DNA from: Girardinichthys multiradiatus
Taxonomy: Eukaryota > Chordata > Actinopteri > Cyprinodontiformes > Goodeidae
Assembly: GCF_021462225.1 (NCBI RefSeq)
Contig: NC_061800.1
Coordinates: 13,252,749 to 13,316,748 of the forward strand
Direction: 5' to 3'
Length of the DNA: 64,000 bases
In this document: piece after piece, positions 49,282-64,000 of the stretch
How the letters are laid out: each line of letters begins with the position of its first letter
Numbering within the stretch: position 1 is the first letter of the stretch
Notes under the pieces: generated by a model
The model's database searches: none
Told to the model about the DNA's origin: nothing
What the model saw: only the letters and a program-made list of their open reading frames with translations
Position numbers and translations under genes: made by a program

Positions 49282-52200
49282 TTTATTTTCAACAACATTG
49301 CATGTGCATATGCAATAATGTGCAAAGTTCATGAACCAAGCTGCAGGTTGAAGTTTGAGTAGGGTTTTATTAGTCATGGTTAAATCATGTACAGAACCAG
49401 TTAGCATGCTTTAGACAATTTTCCAGAATCCATATTAGAATCAGGTTTCTCTTATTGACTTACAGTTTAATACCTCAAGCTTTAATGTTTCCAAGATGTC
49501 TTTTTGTTTTTCAAAAACAAAAGAAAAATCCAGCTGTTATGCAAATAAGATGAACCAAGTATCAGTGATAAACCTCAGTTAGGGGAACATGCTTTACAAT
49601 TTTTTTCTTTTTAGACCAGGCATCCTTTTGGGCCACAAGCTTTACAGTTTCAGATTAAATGTATCTTGTATTTATATTTTTTAACCTTGTTTAAACTGAA
49701 ATTTATAATATTTAACTTTACTGATTTTAATCATTAAATATCCATTAGCACAGTTAACACTTTTGTGATCTTTAGAACCCAGCACTGGAACATCTTTTGC
49801 TTTAAATCTCTTCATATTGAATGGGATAGTTGATATAAAACAATTATAAACACCTGAGCCTCCAATTTTAAATGTATTTTGGTTTAATGTAACCACCTTT
49901 AGCCTGAGCACAAAGAAATGCTGGAAAGCTGTAACCTACTTATTTATTTGGCTTGGGCCCCAAAAATGACAGCCCTCACTTATTGCTGTTGCAGAAATTA
50001 AGTTTTGATTCAGCAAATTAGAAATTATGTTTTGACAAAATTAACACCAGTTAATATTATTCAACACCTTTTGTAACTGACACAATGTCTAAAAAAGAAT
50101 TACGTGACAAATTACAGCCTTTGACAAGACAAAGCCACACATTGATATATAAACGTTTGTTCAGAGTGAACTTAAAGCTAACTGTAGATGGAGATGTGTG
50201 TTCTCAGAAAACCCACACTAAATCTATTTGGCCAAGCACTATTGCATGAATGGAACTGTGAGAACACCTCAGGCTAAATGTTATAAAATGATGAGGGCTG
50301 AAAGTTGCCTTGAGTCCTATATTGATTTTGGGAATAAAAGAATAATACCTCCCAAACGGTATACATTTGGGCTTTTAATTTGCATCTAGTTTAATCTGAA
50401 ATCACTTTAAGTCACGTTTTTGGTTAAATCTGTTCACAGCATTATGTTAGCAAAGAAAGCAATTGTTTGACTTTATATTCAGCATCAGTCACACATACTA
50501 AATCTATTCTTCAGCTAAAATGGAGTTATAAAAATAGGTTTCCAAAAAGCCTTATGATAATACAAAAATAGCTTTGCCCTCATACATGAATTGTTTTTTA
50601 TATCCAAAAACTGTTAATAGCACATCCCCAGAAGTGGCACAAAGTGCCACATGAGCAGGATGCAAACCTCTTTGTTCCAGTCTGTATGAAGTACCAAGTG
50701 AGAAGGGGTCAGACTTTGGAGGGGAATCGATTTTCTATTAAACATCCTGCAGATGCTTTCCCAACTAGGCAGGAGTACAAATGTGGTTATAAATTTTAGG
50801 AAAGGCAATGTTTAAATCCCATTGCACTAATCTGATAACCTTTTCATAAACATTGACTTAATCTAGTACAAGTTGTTTGTTTTTAGACCTGTTTTTAACT
50901 TTTAACTGTCCAATGAGTAACGAGAATACCACAGCTGACACATTCTGACACCCACACCCACTCAGACTTTTCCCAACCAACGGTAAAGATTCATTCTTTA
51001 TTTCGAACTGAATTGTATTAAAATTTAGATTCACAAACAAGAATTGCTCCCAAAATTACACTTGACAGTTTCAAATTCTTGCACTATCATGATCTGGCAA
51101 ATAGAAAGGAATAAAAATCCCTCTCCACTAAAAGCCTCGGTACCAAAGGTGGCAAAAATAAACCACAAAATCTAAAATATCCAGCTCAAAACCCTTTTGT
51201 TCAAAGACTTTCATATAAAACAATGACATTGTTTAAAAGGTTTAAGGATACAATTTGTATCAACAAAGAAATGTTTCATCTAGCTACTATAAATTATGCC
51301 AACCAGGCATGAGTCTTCCTAGAAAGTTCCTCAGCATTAAAATAACCCAACTTCTGGATGAAAAACCTTAAGAGTATTTATTCTAACAATTCAAGTTTTA
51401 GGTAGGTTACATTATAGCATTTTTAGCAAAGCTGAAAAATAGTTTTAAAAAGACATCAAACTTATGATACATTTGAAGCAGCTGTAATGAATTAAAGCTA
51501 AAGTGTGGGGGATGTTGCATTTGAAATATTTGCACAATATTTCCCAGAGTACTGGGTGCTTGTATGATAGTTTCACATCAACAAATCACATCTAAAATTA
51601 AGTGCAAAATTGTTCAAACCCCAGGCAGATTTATATATAAGTTTGTTCTGAATAACAGTGATAGGGTTATGGCAAAGAAAAACAAAACGTTTAAAATTGA
51701 GACAGTTTTTTTTATATTGTTTTATATTTTGATGGCTCTATTATTTTGTATCAAAAACAATCTTCTTTCCATCTGAATCTGCCAGGTGTATGAATAATTG
51801 TGGGCTTAACAGTAGAGCTAAAGACCCCACCAAAGAAGGCTGATAGAATTAACTAAAAATGTAAGCACAATATAATAAATACGGCTGTGAAACATTTAAA
51901 AAAACTAGAATATTATATTTAATGCCTTAAGAATGGTGCACAACAATTTAATAAAAATAGCTATTTTGGTCAAATTTCTCACACTTTTTTTTTCAACTTC
52001 ACAAATTCTAATGTGAACAGTCTAGGACAAGAGAAAGTATTCCCTCTTTCAATTCTAGGGTTTAAACTGAGAAAAGATGCCACCATAATTTTTCTTTGCA
52101 CAAAAGTTTCAAGTGTGCTCGGGAAAATGATACAATTATCTAAAAAGAGCAGCAAATCCACAACAGAATAGCAGAAAAAGAAGAGTCAAGGTGCAGCAAT

Positions 52201-53630
52201 GGCCCATTCAAAGTCCAGAATTCAGCTTCACTGAAATCCTGTGATAGGACCCTTAAAGAGAGCAGCAGTCAAGAAGGATACCTGCAAACTTCAATGTAGT
52301 AAAGAAGAGTGAAATTCCTCCACAATAGTTAATATGACTGGTACAGTCTTACAGAAAATGACTGCATCAATATTTAGTAGCTAAAGATGGTTCTGAAAGC
52401 TGGCGAATATGGAGTTTTCGAGCTGAGCTTTTCTATTTTGGCTTCACCACTGAGAAAAATAATGTAAGCTTTGAATCTGTTGTGAGGTCAGATTTAAATA
52501 CTAAACCTGATTATTGTCATCTCATGATATGTAAAACCATAGGATGGAAAGATGTACTTTCTTTTTACCACAACTGTTTGTTTCTATTTTCTAGCTACTG
52601 TTTGTCTGGTCAGATTATCTGTGAGTTTTACTTTGCACAAGGTACACTCAACAGATACTGAAAATGATCAGGTGGTTTGAAATTATTCCACATCTGGGTA
52701 AGATTAAACTCTAGTGGGGGATGTTTTATGCACCACAGACATAAAAAAGGTAATAAATTAACACATTTTAAATAATAAAAAAAAACCCATTGTGTTAACA
52801 TTTTTACCTATTAGTTTGATATGATTTAGCATATTTATATACTTATAACATCAAAAAGAGGGAGAATTGTGTGGTTTTTAGAAAAAACAAATCTGTGCTA
52901 AATAATGATGAACTAGCAAGTGAGGTGACAGGGGTGTCCCAGCAGAGGAAACAACTCTTTCTCAGTGGTAAAAAAACAGCTTGGGGTTTTCAAGTGGAGT
53001 TTTTGCTATCTTCTTTTGTGGTTACTGTTAGAGTTTCACTTCCCTGCGGGGGAAATCCGTCACATCTCACAACAACTGATGTGGCACCTGTTGGAGCGGA
53101 TTGAAACGCTACATCAACAAGTTGAGCCAACTAAAGCCGAAATGCAATCAGAACATAATTGCATTTCCAATGTAAAAAAAGAAAAAGAATACAAATAAAT
53201 ATATATTATTTTACGCCCGCTAAGTCGACATCTCAGACAGTTTAATGTACACCCTCATATGATTGCCCCTATAAAGAAAAGCTGAGACAAAAACTCACAC
53301 AATAACAGAAAGTGCCAAAAACTTAATTTTAAAACAATTTAAATAACTTAAAATGTAACACATAAATATGACAAACTGTGTCACTCTTTAAAGGTCCCCC
53401 TAGGCTGTCCATTATGAATCAAAAAGGAAAATAGTTGAACCCTAAACTTTCCTCATCTTAAGTGCTGAAGTAAAAGACATATTTAGACAAGGACATAGTA
53501 ATTTTAGAACTTCTGTTTGCAAACATACCATAAAATTGAAAAACTTAAATAGGCTTTCATTACTGAGATGATTGCAAGGGATTAACCTGACAAGGGCAGT
53601 AATTGTAAGTACTTCCACTATTGTCTGCTT
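49282..53630 (-). other. zc3h12c: Probable long 3' UTR of zc3h12c
   Basis: This 4.3-kb stretch follows the zc3h12c stop, has no coding frame, and unusually for this window has no recognisable transposon. It ends in TTTATT at 49366-49371 and 49282-49287, which are AATAAA on the minus strand. Mammalian ZC3H12C also has a multi-kilobase 3' UTR. Many ATTTA-type pentamers suit an unstable mRNA. The span is an inference from composition and poly(A) signals. Confidence 0.5.
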
Positions 53631-59258
<5,628 letters not shown>

Positions 59259-59803
59259 TAGGTGTGCTTTCACACCAGAGCTGTTTGGTTTGCTTTAAAA
59301 GCACCAGATATTGTTTCCTTGGGCAGTCCACTTGGTTTAGGCATGTGAAAGCTCATCTGAACTCTAGTGTGGACCATACACACAAGTTGTAATCTGTCTG
59401 AAAAAGTGGGTCTCGGTTCATTTTCAAGATAACATTGGTGGAGTTTGCTCACAGAGGGAATGCTACAAACCAAAGAAAGTGAATCGAGGAAGGATGTGAC
59501 ATATGATTTTTGAATACATATGTTATCTGAAAACTTTAACTCTCTGCAATGCCTTGGCTTGGCGTCAGTGTAACCACTCTCTTCTATGCTGCTGTATTCT
59601 TCTTTTGCACACAGAACAACATGCTCAGTGCTACATCATCTGCTGCTCATTCTGGGCAGCTTCTTGTGACAATGCCGCAAACAAGCAGCTGTATGACGTT
59701 GTCCAGTCTGTTTGGTCCACTTTCAAAAGTCCAATGTGATAGTAAACCAATCCAAATGAAGCAGTGCCCCTCGCACTATCCTGGTGTGCAAACAGCCTTA
59801 AAA
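59259..59803. mobile_element. Probable MITE with GTGCTTTCACACC-type ends
   Basis: GGTGTGCTTTCACACCAGAG at the left and CTGGTGTGCAAACAGCC at the right are roughly inverted. The inner GTGAAAGCTCATCTGAACTC fits a common fish short element. Borders and target duplication were not resolved. Confidence 0.4.
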
Positions 59804-59988
59804 GAAGATGGGGAAAATGCTTTTCTTCATTCTTTTTTACAGGTGGCTTCCGACATCAAATTCTAGAAGAAAGTAAGTAAGGACAATCATAGTAGATTTG
59901 GGACCTATCCAATCTGGACCTAAATCTGACGATTCTTGGATTGGAAATCCGGCTGAGGCCTGGGATCCGTTGACCGATCCAGACTATA

Positions 59989-61556
59989 CAGGTCCTTCTC
60001 AAAATATTAGCATATTGTGATAAAGTTCATTATTTTCCATAATGTAATGATGAAAATTTAACATTCATATATTTTAGATTCATTGCACACTAACTGAAAT
60101 ATTTCAGGTCTTTTATTGTCTTAATATGGATGATTTTGGCATACAGCTCATGAAAACCCAAAATTCCTATCTCACAAAATTAGCATATCATTAAAAGGGT
60201 CTCTAACCGAGCTATGCCCCTAATCATCTGAATCAACGAGTTAACTCTAAACACCTGCAAAAGATTCCTGAGGCCTTTAAAACTCCCAGCCTGGTTCATC
60301 ACTCAAAACCCCAATCATGGGTAAGACTGCCGACCTGACTGCTGTCCAGAAGGCCACTATTGACACCCTCAAGCAAGAGGGTAAGACACAGAAAGACATT
60401 TCTGAACAAATAGGCTGTTCCCAGAGTGCTGTATCAAGGCACCTCAGTGGGAAGTCTGTGGGAAGGAAAAAGTGTGGCAGAAAACGCTGCACAACGAGAA
60501 GAGGTGACCGGACCCTGAGGAAGATTGTGGAGAAGGGCCGATTCCAGACCTTGGGGAACCTGCGGAAGCAGTGGACTGAGTCTGGAGTAGAAACATCCAG
60601 AGCCACCGTGCACAGGCGTGTGCAGGAAATGGGCTACAGGTGCCGCATTCCCCAGACCTGGGCTACAGAGAAGCAGCACTGGACTGTTGCTCAGTGGTCC
60701 AAAGTACTTTTTTCGGATGAAAGCAAATTCTGCATGTCATTCAGAAATCAAGGTGCCAGAGTCTGGAGGAAGACTGGGGAGAAGGAAATGCCAAAATGCC
60801 AGAAGTCCAGTGTCAAGTACCCACAGTCAGTGATGGTCTGGGGTGCCGTGTCAGCTGCTGGTGTTGGTCCACTGTGTTTTATCAAGGGCAGGGTCAATGC
60901 AGCTAGCTATCAGGAGATTTTGGAGCACTTCATGCTTCCATCTACTGAAAAGCTTTATGGAGATGAAGATTTCATTTTTCAGCACGACCTGGCACCTGCT
61001 CACAGTGCCAAAACCACTGGTAAATGGTTTACTGACCATGGTACCACTGTGCTCAATTGGCCTGCCAACTCTCCTGACCTGAACCCCATAGAGAATCTGT
61101 GGGATATTGTGAAGAGAACGTTGAGAGACTCAAGACCCAACACTCTGGATGAGCTAAAGGCCGCTATCGAAGCATCCTGGGCCTCCCTAAGACCTCAGCA
61201 GTGCCACAGGCTGATTGCCTCCATGCCACGCCGCATTGAAGCAGTCATTTCTGCAAAAGGATTTTCGACCAAGTATTGAGTGCATAACAGTACATGATTA
61301 TTTGAAGGTTGACGTTTTTTGTATTAAAAACACTTTTCTTTTATTGGTCGGATGAAATATGCTAATTTTGTGAGATAGGAATTTTGGGTTTTCATGAGCT
61401 GTATGCCAAAATCATCCGTATTAAGACAATAAAAGACCTGAAATATTTCAGTTAGTGTGCAATTAATCTAAAATATATGAATGTTAAATTTTCATCATTA
61501 CATTATGGAAAATAATGAACTTTATCACAATATGCTAATATTTTGAGAAGGACCTG
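59989..61556 (+). mobile_element. Young Tc1 element (DD34E), copy 1, complete
   Basis: This 1568-bp element has 200-bp terminal inverted repeats (59989-60188 and 61357-61556) starting CAGGTCCTTCTCAAAATATT. TA flanks both ends (59987-59988, 61557-61558). It contains one open transposase frame. The arms differ at only a few positions, so insertion is recent. It lies in the upstream zc3h12c intron, antisense to that gene. Confidence 0.93.
60317..61279 (+). CDS. Tc1 transposase, open frame of 320 residues
   Basis: This transposase would bind the element's inverted repeats and move it by cut-and-paste into TA sites. Residues 1-50 form a first helix-turn-helix, followed by a basic GRKKCGRKRCTTRR segment that may act as a nuclear signal. 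A second helix-turn-helix lies at about 65-110. The catalytic triad is Asp134 (FSDESKF), Asp224 (QHDLAPAH) and Glu259 (NPIENLW), with 34 residues between the last two. It ends GFSTKY. It seems to have lost about a dozen residues in the linker after CRIPQ, where copy 2 has VKPLLNQ. The loss is in frame, so activity cannot be judged from sequence. Confidence 0.85.
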   Translation: MGKTADLTAVQKATIDTLKQEGKTQKDISEQIGCSQSAVSRHLSGKSVGRKKCGRKRCTTRRGDRTLRKIVEKGRFQTLGNLRKQWTESGVETSRATVHRRVQEMGYRCRIPQTWATEKQHWTVAQWSKVLFSDESKFCMSFRNQGARVWRKTGEKEMPKCQKSSVKYPQSVMVWGAVSAAGVGPLCFIKGRVNAASYQEILEHFMLPSTEKLYGDEDFIFQHDLAPAHSAKTTGKWFTDHGTTVLNWPANSPDLNPIENLWDIVKRTLRDSRPNTLDELKAAIEASWASLRPQQCHRLIASMPRRIEAVISAKGFSTKY

Positions 61557-61683
61557 TATGGTCCTGTTTTGCTGTGCGTCATATTCTGACTAAAAGTTGC
61601 TGCACTCTTCGATATTAAAATATATATGGTATTCACATAAATCAGCTAAAAATACATCTTTGACTTTTGAATTTTCCTGGAGC

Positions 61684-61981
61684 CTGCACGGTGGCACAGT
61701 TGCCTTGCAACTAGAAGGGTCTGGGTTCAAAACCCAGTCTGGGGTCTTTCTGCATAGAGTTTGCATGTTTGGGTTTTCTCTGGGTACTCTGGCTTCCTCC
61801 CACAGTCCTAAAACATGACCGTTCTCATAATTGTTTTTTCTAAATTGCATGTGTGTGTTTGTGCCTGGTTGTGATGGGCTGGTGACTGTTCCATCCGGTG
61901 TACCATGCGTCTTGCCCAATGACTGCTGGAGATAGACACCAGCTGCTCACAACCGTGTTTGGAAAAGTGGTATGGATGGAC
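61684..61981 (+). mobile_element. tRNA-related SINE, copy 3 (degenerate)
   Basis: It begins CTGCACGGTGGCACAGTTGC, has a B-box-like GGGTTCAAAACCC and the CTTCCTCCCACAGTCC block, and ends near GGTATGGATGGA. It is the family of copies 1 and 2, with a deletion in the A-box region. It lies between the two young Tc1 copies. No target duplication was found. Confidence 0.72.
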
Positions 61982-62301
61982 ATTTTACCGGATTATGCAA
62001 AAGATAAAAACACAGGCAGAGCATATCCCCAAAGCCCTCTGCCATTGGACGGTCTGCTTGCTATAGAATGAGCTGTCTGCTCTGTCATCACAGTCTTTTT
62101 GGTTCTATTTCACTGTCGCACAGAAGAAAATAGAACAAAATGCAATAAAAAGTATCATTCAGAACATTGAAACTAAACACACAACACACAACTCAACTCA
62201 ACTCACTGGCGGGTTGGTCGCCTTAATATTGTAATACTAACTAAGCACATAAAACTGAATTCAGATAATTAGAGCTTTTTAGAGGAGCTTTGTTAGACAA
62301 C
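61982..62301. other. Spacer between the two young Tc1 copies, nothing seen
   Basis: AT-rich sequence with ACTCAACTCAACTC near 62190. No gene or element end was found. Confidence 0.45.
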
Positions 62302-62303
62302 TA

Positions 62304-63877
62304 CAGGTCCTTCACAAAATATTAGCATATTGTGATAAAGTTCATTATTTTCCATAATGTCATGATGAAAATTTAACATTCATATATTTTAGATTCATTG
62401 CACACTAACTGAAATATTTCAGGTCTTTTATTGTCTTAATACAGATGATTTTGGCATACAGCTCATGAAAACCCAAAATTCCTATCTCACAAAATTAGCA
62501 TATTTCATCCGACCAATAAAAGAAAAGTGTTTTTAATACAAAAAACGTCAACCTTCAAATAATCATGTACAGTTATGCACTCAATACTTGGTCGGGAATC
62601 CTTCGGCAGAAATGACTGCTTCAATGCGGCGTGGCATGGAGGCAATCAGCCTGTGGCACTGCGGAGGTCTTATGGAGGCCCAGGATGCTTCGATAGCGGC
62701 CTTTAGCTCATCCAGAGTGTTGGGTCTTGAGTCTCTCAACGTTCTCTTCACAATATCCCACAGATTCTCTATGGGGTTCAGGTCAGGAGAGTTGGCAGGC
62801 CAATTGAGCACAGTGATACCATGGTCAGTAAACCATTTACCAGTGGTTTTGGCACTGTGAGCAGGTGCCAGGTCGTGCTGAAAAATGAAATCTTCATCTC
62901 CATAAAGCTTTTCAGCAGATGGAAGCATGAAGTGCTCCAAAATCTCCTGATAGCTAGCTGCATTGACCCAGCCCTTGATTAAACACAGTGGACCAACACC
63001 AGCAGCTGACACGGCACCCCAGACCATCACTGACTGTGGGTACTTGACACTGGACTTCTGGCATTTTGGCATTTCCTTCTCCCCAGTCTTCCTCCAGACT
63101 CTGGCACCTTGATTTCCAAATGACATGCAGAATTTGCTTTCATCTGAAAAAAATACTTTGGACCACTGAGCAACAGTCCAGTGCTGGTTCTGGTTCAAAA
63201 GTGGCTTGACCTGGGGAATGCGGCACCTGTAGCCCATTTCCTGCACACGCCTGTGCACGGTGGCTCTGGATGTTTCTACTCCAGACTCAGTACACTGCTT
63301 CCGCAGGTCCCCCAAGGTCTGGAATCGGCCCTTCTCCACAATCTTCCTCAGGGTCCGGTCACCTCTTCTCGTTGTGCAGCGTTTTCTGCCACACTTTTTC
63401 CTTCCCACAGACTTCCCACTGAGGTGCCTTGATACAGCACTCTGGGAACAGTCTATTCGTACAGAAATGTCTTTCTGTGTCTTACCCTCTTGCTTGAGGG
63501 TGTCAATAGTGGCCTTCTGGACAGCAGTCAGGTCGGCAGTCTTACCCATGATTGGGGTTTTGAGTGATGAACCAGGCTGGGAGTTTTAAAGGCCTCAGGA
63601 ATCTTTTGCAGGTGTTTAGAGTTAACTCGTTGATTCAGATGATTAGGTTCATAGCTCGTTTAGAGACCCTTTTAATGATATGCTAATTTTGTGAGATAGG
63701 AATTTTGGGTTTTCATGAGCTGTATGCCAAAATCATCCGTATTAAGACAATAAAAGACCTGAAATATTTCAGTTAGTGTTCAATGAATCTAAAATATATG
63801 AATGTTAAATTTTCATCATGACATTATGGAAAATAATTAACTTTATCACAATATGCTAATATTTTGAGAAGGACCTG
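62304..63877 (-). mobile_element. Young Tc1 element (DD34E), copy 2, complete
   Basis: This 1574-bp element is of the same family as 59989-61556, in the opposite orientation. Its 200-bp terminal repeats are at 62304-62503 and 63678-63877, with TA at 62302-62303 and 63878-63879. The two transposase frames face each other across about 750 bp. Confidence 0.93.
62581..63549 (-). CDS. Tc1 transposase, open frame of 322 residues
   Basis: It has the same architecture as the copy at 60317-61279: two helix-turn-helix parts, a basic segment, then FSDESKF, QHDLAPAH and NPIENLW. It ends GFPTKY. The two proteins differ at roughly 15 positions. After CRIPQ it keeps VKPLLNQ but lacks the TWATEK segment of the other copy, so each has lost a different piece of the same linker without losing frame. 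One substitution changes VLFSDES to VFFSDES beside the first catalytic Asp. Confidence 0.85.
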   Translation of the reverse strand: MGKTADLTAVQKATIDTLKQEGKTQKDISVRIDCSQSAVSRHLSGKSVGRKKCGRKRCTTRRGDRTLRKIVEKGRFQTLGDLRKQCTESGVETSRATVHRRVQEMGYRCRIPQVKPLLNQNQHWTVAQWSKVFFSDESKFCMSFGNQGARVWRKTGEKEMPKCQKSSVKYPQSVMVWGAVSAAGVGPLCLIKGWVNAASYQEILEHFMLPSAEKLYGDEDFIFQHDLAPAHSAKTTGKWFTDHGITVLNWPANSPDLNPIENLWDIVKRTLRDSRPNTLDELKAAIEASWASIRPPQCHRLIASMPRRIEAVISAEGFPTKY

Positions 63878-63879
63878 TA

Positions 63880-64000
63880 TATGAATACCAGAAAGTGTTT
63901 TTTGGTTTTATGTTTGTAACCTTTTTCTGTCATGGAGAATAAATTGTTTGAAAATGCTGGCAACCATCTTGAAAGACTTTAACATAAGGTCGGAGTATTT
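63880..64000. other. Right window edge, zc3h12c intron or upstream DNA
   Basis: A short AT-rich end. The missing 5' coding exon of zc3h12c must lie further right. Confidence 0.4.

Noticed and set aside
60277..60833. Minus-strand and offset frames inside the young Tc1 copies
   Set aside because: They overlap the transposase frame and recur in the second copy because the DNA is duplicated.

Overview
This is a eukaryotic window, almost certainly from a ray-finned (teleost) fish. It has short exons in long AT-rich introns with GT/AG borders, several Tc1/mariner families typical of fish genomes, an L2-type LINE with a (TGAAT)n-like tail, and tRNA-related SINEs. The repeat mix would fit a percomorph such as a cyprinodontiform or a medaka relative, but that narrower placement is only a guess. 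No bacterial features, CRISPR array, rRNA or tRNA gene was seen.

Two protein-coding genes can be read. On the + strand, 14 coding exons from 8701 to 48042 splice into a 572-residue ERM protein. The residues that separate the three paralogues favour radixin (rdx). On the - strand, four exons between 58296 and 53631 encode the 3' two thirds of a Regnase-family (MCPIP) RNase with an NYN/PIN domain and a CCCH finger. This is most like ZC3H12C (Regnase-3); its first coding exon lies beyond the right edge. The genes converge tail to tail, with candidate poly(A) signals about 90 to 180 bp apart near 49.2-49.4 kb. RDX and ZC3H12C are also neighbours on human chromosome 11, which supports both names.

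Layout: 1-8.6 kb is non-coding and repeat-rich (SINE, Tc1 relics, half of a hAT-like repeat pair); 8.6-49.2 kb is rdx, with an 18-kb first coding intron. The rdx introns hold one complete Incomer-like (DD36E) Tc1 element in each orientation, an internally deleted Tc1, two TA-flanked MITEs, an L2 LINE split by a SINE, and several relics of one old Tc1 family. From 49.3 to 53.6 kb is probably the long zc3h12c 3' UTR; 53.6-58.3 kb holds the zc3h12c exons, with a 1.47-kb fold-back element in the intron that splits the zinc finger. From 60 to 63.9 kb, two young Tc1 copies with open transposase frames face each other.

The genes are conserved cellular genes: radixin links membrane proteins to cortical actin, and Regnase-3 degrades inflammatory mRNAs. 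I found no new multigene system. The most unusual content is the transposon architecture: convergent Tc1 copies with complementary in-frame deletions, the long palindrome, nested insertions with readable empty sites, and a stop codon shared by two Incomer copies.
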